From NCBI GenBank assembly GCA_964437145.1, contig CAYTFW010000001.1, positions 1-64,000 on the forward strand: DNA of 64,000 bases, written 5' to 3'. Source of the DNA: JAFAZJ01 sp964437145. GTDB lineage: Bacteria > Pseudomonadota > Alphaproteobacteria > Reyranellales > Reyranellaceae. The notes beneath the pieces were generated by a model. The model did no database searches. It was given only the letters and a program-made list of their open reading frames with translations, and was not told the origin of the DNA. The first letter of the stretch is position 1; every line of letters starts with the position of its first letter. Shown here piece by piece: positions 25,755 through 34,410 of this stretch. A program made the translations under genes and the position numbers.

Positions 25755-26366
25755 CTACGTCATCGCCTCGCCGATATCGGGATGCGCACCAGGCGGCGGC
25801 ATGCCGAGCGCCGGCCGCCGGTCGTACTTCCAGCGTGCGAACGGGCCATCCTGGCGGACGTAGAAGAACATCGCCTGCAGGCGCCAGTCGCCGTTGAGCG
25901 GCTCGCGCCAGTGCGGGCGTTCGCGGCCGGCATAGACGAGGATGTCGCCCGGCTCGAGGTCGATGGATTCGATCGTCCCGCCGGCTGTCTCCAGCAGGAT
26001 CGGCCACGGCGTGGCGTCGCTGCCGTCGACCGCGGCGGTGATCGCGACTTCGCACGAATCGCGATCGGTATGCGGTGCCAGCTTCGTGCCGCGTGGATAG
26101 ACGCGCAGGTAGGAGAAGGTCGGCCATAGCGCGCCGCCGCCCGTGGCGTGCGCGATCATCGGCGCGAGGAACTCCATGACCGTGTCGACCGGCTTGTGGC
26201 CGTACCAGCCGGTGCTGCCTTCCGACTCGCCGTCGGGTTCGCGCCAGTCGCCGGCGCGCGTGCGATCGAGCAGGGGCGCGGCGACCTGCTTGAGGCTTGC
26301 GCGTAGCGGCGCGATGAGCCCGCCGCGCAACAGGCGAAAGCCTTGTCGCTGGTAGTCGCCGGCCAA
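25755..26366 (-). CDS. 2-oxoglutarate/Fe(II)-type oxygenase-fold protein
   Basis: A 203-residue protein with the facial-triad pattern of Fe(II)/2OG dioxygenases: HTD at residues 99-101 and a distal His at about 152 (RPHWREP) after an LEPGDILVYAG strand. The start is TTG at 26366, with GAGG overlapping the TGA of the upstream crotonase gene at good spacing. The substrate is unknown. It closes a four-gene minus-strand operon. Confidence 0.75.
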   Translation of the reverse strand: MAGDYQRQGFRLLRGGLIAPLRASLKQVAAPLLDRTRAGDWREPDGESEGSTGWYGHKPVDTVMEFLAPMIAHATGGGALWPTFSYLRVYPRGTKLAPHTDRDSCEVAITAAVDGSDATPWPILLETAGGTIESIDLEPGDILVYAGRERPHWREPLNGDWRLQAMFFYVRQDGPFARWKYDRRPALGMPPPGAHPDIGEAMT

Positions 26367-26373
26367 ACCGGCC

Positions 26374-27117
26374 TCAGCGGCCCTTGAACACGGGCGTGCG
26401 CTTCTCGCGGAAGGCGCGCCCGCCTTCCTGGCCGTCCTCGCTCAGCCGCACACGCTCGAGATCGACCATGGCGTGGCCCATCAGCTCCGACGGCCCCTTG
26501 GGTAGCACGGTCTGGGTGACGAAGCGTTTGATCGTGCTCAGCACCAAAGGCGCGAAGGTCGCCAGCTCCTGGCCCCAGGCGACGGCCTCCTCGACCTGCT
26601 TGCCGACCGGCACCAGCTTGTTGACCAGGCCGACATCGTAGGCGCGCTTCGCCTCCATCGGCTTGCACATCATGATGATTTCCATGGCGATCTTGTGCGG
26701 GATGCGCCCGGCCAGACCCGAGATGATGCCGCCGGTGAAACCCAATTTGGCCTCGGGGTAGTAGAACTTGGTGCTCTCGCTGGAGATGCAGAGGTCGGCC
26801 ATCATGGTCATCACCATGGCGCCGCCGACCACCCAGCCAGAGGTCGCCGCGATGACGGGCTTCTCGGTCTGGATGCCGACGGTGGGAATGCAGCGCCACA
26901 GCTCGGGCAGGTCGGTGACATCGGCGCCAGCCGAGAAGTTGCGGTCGCCGGCGCCGGTGATCACCGCGACGCGCTGCGCGGAATCGGCGTCGAACTCGAC
27001 GAAGGCCGCCTGCATGTCGGCCGCCACCGCGCGGCTGATGGCGTTGCCCTTGTCCGGGCGGTTGATGGTGAAAACGGTCACCGCGCCGTGGCGGTCGACC
27101 TTGACGACGTCACTCAT
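26374..27117 (-). CDS. Enoyl-CoA hydratase/isomerase (crotonase) family protein
   Basis: A 247-residue crotonase with oxyanion-hole segments NFSAGADVTDL (about residues 60-70) and SGWVVGGAMVMTMMADL (about 93-109). The catalytic-Glu region reads KLGFTGGIISGL and lacks the canonical Glu pair, so it may not be a simple hydratase. It lies 9 bp downstream of the Bug-family binding protein gene and is probably co-transcribed with it. Confidence 0.88.
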   Translation of the reverse strand: MSDVVKVDRHGAVTVFTINRPDKGNAISRAVAADMQAAFVEFDADSAQRVAVITGAGDRNFSAGADVTDLPELWRCIPTVGIQTEKPVIAATSGWVVGGAMVMTMMADLCISSESTKFYYPEAKLGFTGGIISGLAGRIPHKIAMEIIMMCKPMEAKRAYDVGLVNKLVPVGKQVEEAVAWGQELATFAPLVLSTIKRFVTQTVLPKGPSELMGHAMVDLERVRLSEDGQEGGRAFREKRTPVFKGR

Positions 27118-27126
27118 GAGACTCCT

Positions 27127-28110
27127 TTACGAGATCTTGATGTTGGCCCGGCGGATGATGTCGCCGAACGTCTTGCTTTCGGCGGCGATGCGATCGCGCA
27201 TCTCCTCCGAGTTCAGGTAGGTCGGCTGCAGCCCGCCATTGTGCAGCTTGGCGATGATCGCCGGGTCCTTCACCGCCTCGCCGATCGCTTTCGCCAGCTT
27301 GTCGACGATCGGCTTGGGCGTGCCCGTCGGCGCCATGATGCCATACCAGCTGTCGGCCATGTCCTTGCCGTAGCCGCCCTCGCGCATGGTCGGCAGGTTG
27401 GGATGATCGGGATGGCGCACCTCGCCCAGCATGGCGATGCCCTTGAGCTTGCCCGCCTTGATCTGCGCCAGGGTCAGCTGGTCGAACTGCAGCTGGACCT
27501 CGCCCGACATCACCGCCTGCAGCGCCTGGGCGCTGCCCTTGTAGGGCACATGCACGAGATCGATGCCGGCCTCGAATTTCAGCATCTCGCCGAACAGCTG
27601 GGTGATGGTGGCCATGCCCGAGGAGCCCCAGTGCAGCTTGCCCGGGTTGGCCTTGGCGTGGGACACTAGCTCCTTGATGTTGCTCACCGGCACCGAGGGG
27701 TGCGCCGCCAGGGCGCCCCACGACGTCGCCATGCGCGCAACCGGCACGAAATCGTTCACCGGGTGGTAGGGAATCGGCTGCAGGTGCGGCGTGATGCAGA
27801 CCATCGCCACCGTCATGCCGAGGACGGTATAACCATCATTGGGCGCGTTCTTGACGATCTCCGCGCCGATGGCGCCCGAGGCGCCGCCGCGATTATCGAA
27901 GATGAACGGCTGGCCGAGCATCGACTGTACCTTGTCGAGCACGATGCGCGTGGAGATGTCGGTCGGTCCGCCCGGCGGATAGGCGATCACCACACGCACC
28001 GGTTTGTTGGGCCATTCGCCCTGCTGCGCGATCGCCGGCGTGGCGAGCGTGGCCGCGGCCGCGCCGCCCAGCACCGCGCGGCGGCCGAGCCTGATCGTCT
28101 TCTTCGTCAT
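27127..28110 (-). CDS. Bug-family (TctC) periplasmic solute-binding protein
   Basis: A 327-residue extracytoplasmic binding protein of the tripartite tricarboxylate transporter family. The N terminus (GRRAVLGGAAAATLATPAIAQ) combines a twin-Arg-like start with a signal peptide cut near residue 28. VIAYPPGGPTDISTR and DNRGGASGAIGAE are family motifs. No TctA/TctB membrane genes are nearby, so it is an orphan binding protein, as is common in this family. Confidence 0.92.
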   Translation of the reverse strand: MTKKTIRLGRRAVLGGAAAATLATPAIAQQGEWPNKPVRVVIAYPPGGPTDISTRIVLDKVQSMLGQPFIFDNRGGASGAIGAEIVKNAPNDGYTVLGMTVAMVCITPHLQPIPYHPVNDFVPVARMATSWGALAAHPSVPVSNIKELVSHAKANPGKLHWGSSGMATITQLFGEMLKFEAGIDLVHVPYKGSAQALQAVMSGEVQLQFDQLTLAQIKAGKLKGIAMLGEVRHPDHPNLPTMREGGYGKDMADSWYGIMAPTGTPKPIVDKLAKAIGEAVKDPAIIAKLHNGGLQPTYLNSEEMRDRIAAESKTFGDIIRRANIKIS

Positions 28111-28149
28111 GGTTTCCTCCCGTTCTCTATGCGTTGTCTTGCAGCGACG

Positions 28150-28662
28150 TCAGGGTGGGCCGAAGCGCGCCCTGGCCGCCACCACGAAAGCGCCCTGGTC
28201 AGCCTCCATCACCGCGACGCGCTCGGCATCGAGCGTGGCGACGAACGGCGCCTCGTGGGCGAACCAGCTCAGATTGCTCACGGCGTAAGCCAGCGCCGCG
28301 AGGTCGCGCCCCTCCAGGATCGGCCGGCAGCGCAGGCCAGCGACCATGGCGCTGGCGCGCTCGACGTCGAACGGCGCCCATTCGGCGATCTTGTCGGTCG
28401 GGTCGTCGACAGCGCCGACGATGACCGCGGCCGCGCCACCGGGCAGGCGATGGATCGCCATGCGGATCGACGGCGCGTCGCCGGCCTCCGCCAGCTGGGC
28501 GGTGGCGATGCCGAACACGCCCATAACCTGCTTGGCGTCGCCGTCGCTGAGCTCGCCGACGAAGCTCGAACCCACCTTCATGGGCGGAAGGAAGCCCGGA
28601 CGCGGCGGCAACGGACCTTTTGCGCGCACCGCCAATCCGGCGACGAGTTCACGATCATCCAC
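28150..28662 (-). CDS. Conserved-looking hypothetical protein
   Basis: A 170-residue soluble protein that I do not recognise. GTG at 28662 is used because AGGAGG lies nine bases upstream; the frame continues far upstream but only as a shadow of the divergent SDR gene. It has no signal peptide or transmembrane segment and is rich in Ala and Val. It starts the operon that continues with the Bug protein, so a role in the same catabolic function is possible. Confidence 0.6.
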   Translation of the reverse strand: MDDRELVAGLAVRAKGPLPPRPGFLPPMKVGSSFVGELSDGDAKQVMGVFGIATAQLAEAGDAPSIRMAIHRLPGGAAAVIVGAVDDPTDKIAEWAPFDVERASAMVAGLRCRPILEGRDLAALAYAVSNLSWFAHEAPFVATLDAERVAVMEADQGAFVVAARARFGPP

Positions 28663-28758
28663 GCGCTGCTTCCTCCTGATCGTCGCGGGCGGCGAAGCTT
28701 CACATAGGACGTGCCGGAGCGCTAGGCTTCGCGCTTGTGGTGAAGGGAGTGGTTTCGC

Positions 28759-29556
28759 ATGGGAACGCGGCTGAAGGACAAGGTGGCGATGGTGGTCGGC
28801 GCGGGGTCGAGCGGGCCGGGCTGGGGCAACGGCAAGGCCACCGCCGTGACTTTCGCGCGCGAGGGCGCGCGCGTCTTCTGTGTCGACCGCAACCTCGCCG
28901 CCGCCGAGGAGACCGTCGGCATCATCAGGGGCGAGGGCGGCGAGGCGACGGCCTTCGCCGGCGACGCCAGCCACTCGGCGGACGTGAAGGGCATGGTGCA
29001 GGCCTGCCTCGGCAAGTGGGGCCGCATCGACGTGCTCGACAACAATGTCGGCATCAGCCGCGACGGCGGGCCGGTCGAGCTGGAGGAGAAGGACTGGGAC
29101 CTGGTCTTCGATGTGAACGTGAAGAGCTTCTTCCTGACCTGCAAGCACGTGCTGCCGGTCATGGAGGCGCAGCGCAAGGGCGCGATCATCAACGTCTCGT
29201 CGATCGCCTCGCTGCGCGCGCCCAAGGGCATCCGCTACATCGCCTACAACGCCAGCAAGGGCGCGGTGAACAGCTTCACCCAGGCGGTGGCGCTGATGTA
29301 CGCGGAGAAGGGGATCCGCTGCAACGCCATCCTGCCCGGCCTGATGCACACGCCGATGATCGACATCCTGAAGAACCAGTACGCGGCCGGCGACTACGAC
29401 AAGATGATCGCGATTCGCGACCGCGCCTCGCCGACCGGCAAGATGGGCACGGCCTGGGACACCGCCAACGCCGCGCTGTTCCTGGCCTCCGACGAATCGG
29501 CCTACGTCAACGGCCACCTGCTGATCGTCGATGGCGGCATCACGATCCGCGCCTGA
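28759..29556 (+). CDS. SDR-family NAD(P)-dependent oxidoreductase
   Basis: A 265-residue short-chain dehydrogenase. The cofactor loop is enlarged (VGAGSSGPGWGNGKA, about residues 12-26), NNVG replaces NNAG, and the catalytic YNASK pair is present (about residues 157-161). ATG at 28759 follows GGGAG. It is divergent from the hypothetical/Bug operon. The substrate is unknown. Confidence 0.9.
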   Translation: MGTRLKDKVAMVVGAGSSGPGWGNGKATAVTFAREGARVFCVDRNLAAAEETVGIIRGEGGEATAFAGDASHSADVKGMVQACLGKWGRIDVLDNNVGISRDGGPVELEEKDWDLVFDVNVKSFFLTCKHVLPVMEAQRKGAIINVSSIASLRAPKGIRYIAYNASKGAVNSFTQAVALMYAEKGIRCNAILPGLMHTPMIDILKNQYAAGDYDKMIAIRDRASPTGKMGTAWDTANAALFLASDESAYVNGHLLIVDGGITIRA

Positions 29557-29565
29557 GTGTGTTGA

Positions 29566-29666
29566 CCCCTCACCCCCGACCCCTCTCCCGCAATGGGAGA
29601 GGGGAGCAAGGCTCATGCGCTCATGTCCCCCTCTCCCCTTGCGGGAGAGGGGTTAGGGGTGAGGGG
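29566..29666. repeat. C/T-rich inverted repeat between convergent genes
   Basis: CCCCTCACCCCCGACCCCTC at the left is mirrored by a GAGGGGTTAGGGGTGAGGGG-type right end, with internal CTCTCCC/GGGAGAG pairs. It is a common dispersed intergenic element in GC-rich Proteobacteria. Its right end runs into the AbrB-family gene, whose last codons and stop it supplies. Confidence 0.8.
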
Positions 29667-30798
29667 TTTGCGAACTCGATGCCGGCGGCGCGCGCAGCTT
29701 GGGCTCGACGAAACGGCGGTAGAACCAGGTGCCGACGAAGACGATGGCGAAGATGCGGAACAGGTGGTGCGTCGCCACCATGGCGATGTCGGCCTGCAGC
29801 GCCAGGCCGACCAGGCTCATCTCGGCGAAGCCGCCCGGCGCGTAGGAGAGCGCGATGTCGTCGGTCGGCAGGCCGGTGAGGAAATGGCCGAGCTGGGCGA
29901 AGGCGACGGCGATCAGGATCAGCAGGATGGCGGCGAGGAAGCCGTAGAGCAGGTCGCGCGCGACCTCGCGGAACACCGCGCCGACGAAGCGGCAGCCGAT
30001 CGCCGAGCCGATGATCACCTGGGCGAAGGCCACCAGCTCGCCCGGCGGCTTCGACGCCGTCCAGCCCAGCAGATGCACGACGCCGCTGGCCAGCATCGGG
30101 CCGAACATCATGCCCGCCGGCATCTTGATGCGCGTGGCGATCAGCGCGCCCGCGACGCCGCAGGCGACCAGGATCGCGATATCGCGCAGGGTGAGCGGGG
30201 CCGCCGCGGCGGCGTCGAAGACCGACGACACCGTGCCGTACATCAGGCGATAGAAAAACGGGATCGTCGTGACCACGGTGAGGATGCGCACGGCGTGCAT
30301 CAGGGCCACGGTGCGCTCGTTGGCGCCGTAGACCGAACCCAGCATCACCATCTCGTTGAGCCCGCCGGGCATGGCGGCGAAATAGGAGGTGCGCGCGTCG
30401 TAGCCGCCGCGCTTGCGCAGCAGCCACCAGACGCCGCCGGCGCTGGCGGCGCTCATCGCCACCAGCACGACCATGGTCAGCAGCCATTTCGGCATCTGCT
30501 CGACCATATCGGGCGAGAAGCCGCTGCCCAGCAGCACGCCCAGGATCACCATCATGATCTGGCGCAGCCGGTTGTTGACGCCCACAGGCGCGCCGGCCAT
30601 CGCCGCGATGGTGCAGAACACCGCGGCGCCCATCATCCAGGCCAGCGGCATGCGCAGCATGTGGAAGCAGAAGCCGCCGACGCCGCCGATCACCATGGCG
30701 AGCGCGAAATAGCGCCAGCCGGTGTGGCCGACGAAACCCTTCAGCCGCTTGGCGCGCTCCTCGGCGACGCGCTTCTTGTCGTCGTCCAACGCACTCAC
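29653..30798 (-). CDS. AbrB-family (putative ammonia monooxygenase-type) membrane protein
   Basis: A 381-residue polytopic protein of the AbrB/YgjV-like transporter family, with about ten helices in two repeats. MPGGLNEMVMLGSVYGAN and the repeat-like YAPGGFAEMSLVGLALQ are the paired signatures. Despite the old 'ammonia monooxygenase' label it is more likely a transporter. The C-terminal SSSQTPHP comes from the C/T-rich repeat. Its ATG overlaps... the NAD kinase stop lies on the other side: the two share an ATGA at 30795-30798. Confidence 0.85.
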   Translation of the reverse strand: MSALDDDKKRVAEERAKRLKGFVGHTGWRYFALAMVIGGVGGFCFHMLRMPLAWMMGAAVFCTIAAMAGAPVGVNNRLRQIMMVILGVLLGSGFSPDMVEQMPKWLLTMVVLVAMSAASAGGVWWLLRKRGGYDARTSYFAAMPGGLNEMVMLGSVYGANERTVALMHAVRILTVVTTIPFFYRLMYGTVSSVFDAAAAAPLTLRDIAILVACGVAGALIATRIKMPAGMMFGPMLASGVVHLLGWTASKPPGELVAFAQVIIGSAIGCRFVGAVFREVARDLLYGFLAAILLILIAVAFAQLGHFLTGLPTDDIALSYAPGGFAEMSLVGLALQADIAMVATHHLFRIFAIVFVGTWFYRRFVEPKLRAPPASSSQTPHP

Positions 30799-31559
30799 GA
30801 CAAGAACTGTTCCTTCAGGATGCGTTCCTCGAGATGGTGCTCGGGGTCGAACAGCAGGGTGAGCGCGTGCGTCGAGTCTTCGGTCACCGTCACCGAGGTG
30901 ACGTTGCGCACCTCGGTCGAATCAGCCACAGCGCTGACCGGCCGCTTGCCGGGCTCGAGAATGTCGAGCGTCACCCGCGCCGTGCGCGGCAACACCGCGC
31001 CGCGCCAGCGTCGTGGCCGGAACGGGCTGATCGGCGTCAGCGCCAGCAGCCCGGCGCCCAGCGGCAGGATCGGGCCATGGACGGAGAGATTGTAGGCCGT
31101 CGAGCCGGCCGGTGTCGCCACCATCACGCCGTCGCAAACCAGCTCGTCCAGGCGCTTCTGGCCGTCGATGGAGATCGCGATCTTGGCGGTCTGTCTTGTC
31201 TGGCGCAGCAGCGAGACTTCGTTGATGGCGTGCGCCTGGACCACGCCGCCGCCGACGGCGCGCGCCTCCATCAACAAAGGGTTGAGCACGACGCGCTGCG
31301 CGCGCTCAAGGCGCTGATGAAGGCCGTTCTCATGCCAGGCGTTCATCAGGAAGCCGACCGTGCCGCGGTTCATGCCGTAGATCGGCACATGCCGGCCCAT
31401 GAAGCGGTGCAGCATCTGCAGCATGAAGCCGTCGCCACCCAACGCCACAATGACGTCCGCCTTCGCCGGTGACACTTCCTCGTAGTGTTGGCGAAGGCGC
31501 TTGGCCGCGTCGCGCGCATCGGCGCTGCGCGCGGCGACAAAAGCGATCTTGTGAGTCAT
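30795..31559 (-). CDS. nadK: NAD kinase
   Basis: A 254-residue NAD kinase, which makes NADP from NAD with ATP or polyphosphate. The GGDG motif is at residues 41-44, followed by a conserved NE (INEVSLLR) and TPAGSTAYNLSVHGPIL. ATG at 31559 is the family start; the longer frame upstream is antisense shadow of the MFS gene. Its TGA overlaps the ATG of the AbrB-family gene downstream, so the two are coupled. Confidence 0.95.
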   Translation of the reverse strand: MTHKIAFVAARSADARDAAKRLRQHYEEVSPAKADVIVALGGDGFMLQMLHRFMGRHVPIYGMNRGTVGFLMNAWHENGLHQRLERAQRVVLNPLLMEARAVGGGVVQAHAINEVSLLRQTRQTAKIAISIDGQKRLDELVCDGVMVATPAGSTAYNLSVHGPILPLGAGLLALTPISPFRPRRWRGAVLPRTARVTLDILEPGKRPVSAVADSTEVRNVTSVTVTEDSTHALTLLFDPEHHLEERILKEQFLS

Positions 31560-31627
31560 GCGGGGGGAGGCGGGGGAAGCAGCATGTTGCGCCGCAGTAT
31601 AGCGACGGATGCACGTTGCACCAGCGC

Positions 31628-32863
31628 TCAGGCCCGCGACGGGCGGCGCAGGCGGAAGCCGCCGACAACCAGCAACGCCACCAGCACCAACGCCAGGGCG
31701 ATGTAGTTCAGCACCGCCCAGCCCTTCAGCTCGAGCATGACGCTGGCCATGATGCTGGCCAAGGTCGTCGTGCCGAACACCATGAAGTCGTTGAACGCCT
31801 GCGCCTTGCCGCGCTCGGCCGGGCGGTAGGTCGTGGTCAGCAAGGTGGTGGCGCCGACGAACATGAAATTCCAGCCGACGCCGTTCAGTCCGAGCGCGCC
31901 GCGGAAATGCCATTCGGTGATGCCCATCAGCGCCACCGCCACGCCGCCGACCAGCAGCACGATGCCTGTGATGATGATGTTGAAGATACCGAAGCGGTTG
32001 ATCAGGTGGCCGGTGAAGAACGAGGGCACGAACATGCCCATGACGTGGACGAAGATCGTGATCGGCGCCTCGGTGCGCGACAAGCCGCATTGCACGATGG
32101 CCAGCGGCGAGGCCGCCATGACGAAGGACATCACGCCGAAGGCGATCATGCCGCTGGCGGCCGCCACGATGTAGGTCGGCTGGGTGATGATCTCGAGCAG
32201 CGGCCGCTGCGGTCCCTCGGTGTCGACCGCCTTGACCTCGGGATAGTCGATGAAGCCGTGGATCACGAAGACGATCACGTGCAGCGCGATGACGCAGACG
32301 AAGCTGGCCTGGAAAGTCGGCAGCCAGAGATCGGGCGTGAAGCGCGCCATCGCCGGGCCGATGATACCGGCCAGCACGCCGCCGGTCGTGACGTAGGAGA
32401 TCGCCTGGGCGCGGAAGATCGGCGGCGCCAGCTCGACGGCGGCGAAGCGGTAGAGCTGCATGTTGGCGATGGCGTTGCCGAGGAATAAGCCGCCGACGCA
32501 CATCAGGGGAAAGCTGCCGACGCCCAGCCCGATCGCCGCCAGCAGCGCGCCCGTCATGCCCATGGTCGAGCCGACGCGGAAGCCGAAGCGCCGCCCGCGG
32601 CGCATCATCAGCAGCGAGGCCGGGAACACCGAGAGCATGACGCCCAGGTGCTGCATGGTGACCGGCAGGTTGGCCCACATGCGGGTGTCGGGCGAGACGA
32701 TGGTCAGCACCGCCAGCGCCGAGGAGGCGAACATCAGCGTGTTGCCACTCTGGGTCAGCGCCTGGCACATCGCCAGCAGGGCGATGTTGCGCATCGAGCG
32801 GCCAGGCATGCGGGGGGACGCCGGGGTCGCGGGGCGCTCGGCGGTCGTATCGGAGCCGTCCAT
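31628..32863 (-). CDS. MFS transporter
   Basis: A 411-residue major-facilitator protein with about twelve hydrophobic helices. The loop between helices 2 and 3 carries MMRRGRRFGFRVGS, a G-x-x-x-D/R-R-x-G-R-R-like motif A variant. No signal for a given substrate. It lies 68 bp upstream of nadK on the same strand. Confidence 0.87.
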   Translation of the reverse strand: MDGSDTTAERPATPASPRMPGRSMRNIALLAMCQALTQSGNTLMFASSALAVLTIVSPDTRMWANLPVTMQHLGVMLSVFPASLLMMRRGRRFGFRVGSTMGMTGALLAAIGLGVGSFPLMCVGGLFLGNAIANMQLYRFAAVELAPPIFRAQAISYVTTGGVLAGIIGPAMARFTPDLWLPTFQASFVCVIALHVIVFVIHGFIDYPEVKAVDTEGPQRPLLEIITQPTYIVAAASGMIAFGVMSFVMAASPLAIVQCGLSRTEAPITIFVHVMGMFVPSFFTGHLINRFGIFNIIITGIVLLVGGVAVALMGITEWHFRGALGLNGVGWNFMFVGATTLLTTTYRPAERGKAQAFNDFMVFGTTTLASIMASVMLELKGWAVLNYIALALVLVALLVVGGFRLRRPSRA

Positions 32864-32941
32864 TGGGCGCGGACCATAGTGGCCCGTTCCTGCACTCCCA
32901 ACAGGCGATTACGCGACCTCTCCCCTGCGTCAGGTGAGGGT

Positions 32942-33151
32942 CTATAGCTCGCGCAGCAGCTCGCTGATCGCGTTGGTACTGGTCGGCTTGACCTCGGACC
33001 ACTCGACGCCGCCCAACGGGCGCGCCCAGGAGCGGCCCGACACGACGCTGTCGACGATCTCGAACTGAGCCGTCGAGCGGCAGGCGACATCCGCGCCATG
33101 GCCACCGCCCAGATGCGCGGCCCAGACCCTGTTCAATTCCTGCTGTGTCAT
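32942..33151 (-). CDS. Small hypothetical protein
   Basis: A 69-residue protein starting MTQQELNRVWAAHLGGGHGADVAC. ATG at 33151 has GGAGG at good spacing, which is the main support; the frame also runs upstream without such a site. No domain is recognised and it may be a non-conserved ORF. Confidence 0.4.
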   Translation of the reverse strand: MTQQELNRVWAAHLGGGHGADVACRSTAQFEIVDSVVSGRSWARPLGGVEWSEVKPTSTNAISELLREL

Positions 33152-33363
33152 GGACGCCTCCACCAGGAGACGCCCCATATCGATCCCCGATTGTGGCCGA
33201 TTGAGGACTGAGGGGGCGGCCGAGAGCGAGTCTTTCGTTCTCGCCGAGGAGCGTTCGTTCCTGCGCCAGGCCACACCCCTGAACTTAGCGCTGTTGCTGA
33301 TGGAGTCCCGGTATCCTGTCTGCTGGTTTGATGCCAGTCACAGTCGCGCCACAGTGGCTCGAC

Positions 33364-34410
33364 ATGAGTAGCACGCGGCACGGGCGGCAGGATCGCCGTC
33401 CTGGTGGCAACTCGGGGGGCGCATTGCGCGGGTATTGGCTCGGCTTGGTGCCGATCGTCTTGTTTGTCGCCGACGTTTGCCTTGCCCAGCAACGCTACCA
33501 GGATTGCCGCGAGTGCCCGGAGATGGTGGTGATCCCTCCGGGCTCATTCGAGATGGGCCTGTCGCCGGACGCGGAGATCCGCGAAGGCGCACCCTCCAGA
33601 GGGGTGGGCTACAGTGCGCCCCCGCACATGGTTACGATCGGCTACTCGTTCTCGCTCGGGAGGTTCGAGGTCACGCGCGATCAGTTCGCGGCCTTCGTTC
33701 GCGCTACGGGCCACCAGACGGGCTCCTCCTGCGAGATCCTGCAAGCGGATGGCACGTTTGTGGGGAACGCGGGGTCAGGCTGGCGCAATCCCGGCTTCGC
33801 TCAGACCGGCGACGATCCCGTCGTCTGCGTCAACCGCGCGGATGCCCAGGCATACGCGGCCTGGCTGAGCCGGTTGACCGGCTTTGCCTACCGGCTGCCG
33901 TCCGAAGCGGAATGGGAATATGCGGCACGCGCGGGCGCGACGTCGCTGCGAACTTGGGGAGACGAGCGGGAAGGCGCCTGCGTGCATGCCAACGTCGCTG
34001 ATACGTCCTTTCCCGACGTGCTCAGGGGTGAGCGAACGCCAACGCTTGTCTTTGGCTGCACTGATGGTCACGCATACGCGGCGCCGGTCGGCCGCTTTCG
34101 CGCCAACGCTTTCGGGCTGCACGACGTTCTGGGCAACGTGTGGGAGTTTGTAGCCGATTGCTGGAACGAGACCTATCTGGGCGCGCCCACAGACGGGCGA
34201 GCCTGGACGGAGCAGGGTAATTGCGATCAGCAGATCGCTCGTGGCGGCTCGTGGGCAAGCTATCCCTGGACACTTCATCTGGCCTTTCGCACCAGAACCG
34301 GCGCTTCATCGCGATCCAACACGCGAGGATTCCGGATCGCGCGACAGAATTCGCCGGTTTCGGCATTACCCGCGCCCCACCTTCTATCGCTCGTGCAATC
34401 CGCTCCCTAA
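33364..34410 (+). CDS. SUMF1/formylglycine-generating-enzyme-like domain protein, membrane-anchored or secreted
   Basis: A 348-residue protein with an N-terminal hydrophobic segment (about residues 24-42, ending CLAQQ) and a SUMF1 fold: ECPEMVVIPPGSFEMG, RLPSEAEWEYAARAG, GLHDVLGNVWEFVAD and RGGSW...RTRTG...GFRIAR. The two active-site Cys of true formylglycine-generating enzymes, found after RGGSW, are absent, so it is unlikely to activate sulfatases. ATG at 33364 is used, without a strong ribosome-binding site; TTG/ATG at 33328/33331 are alternatives. Convergent with, and sharing four bases of stop with, the MetE-like gene. Confidence 0.83.
   Translation: MSSTRHGRQDRRPGGNSGGALRGYWLGLVPIVLFVADVCLAQQRYQDCRECPEMVVIPPGSFEMGLSPDAEIREGAPSRGVGYSAPPHMVTIGYSFSLGRFEVTRDQFAAFVRATGHQTGSSCEILQADGTFVGNAGSGWRNPGFAQTGDDPVVCVNRADAQAYAAWLSRLTGFAYRLPSEAEWEYAARAGATSLRTWGDEREGACVHANVADTSFPDVLRGERTPTLVFGCTDGHAYAAPVGRFRANAFGLHDVLGNVWEFVADCWNETYLGAPTDGRAWTEQGNCDQQIARGGSWASYPWTLHLAFRTRTGASSRSNTRGFRIARQNSPVSALPAPHLLSLVQSAP

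Noticed and set aside
28663..29616. N-terminal extension of the minus-strand hypothetical protein at 28150-28662
   Set aside because: It is antisense to a confident SDR gene; GTG at 28662 has a strong AGGAGG site.
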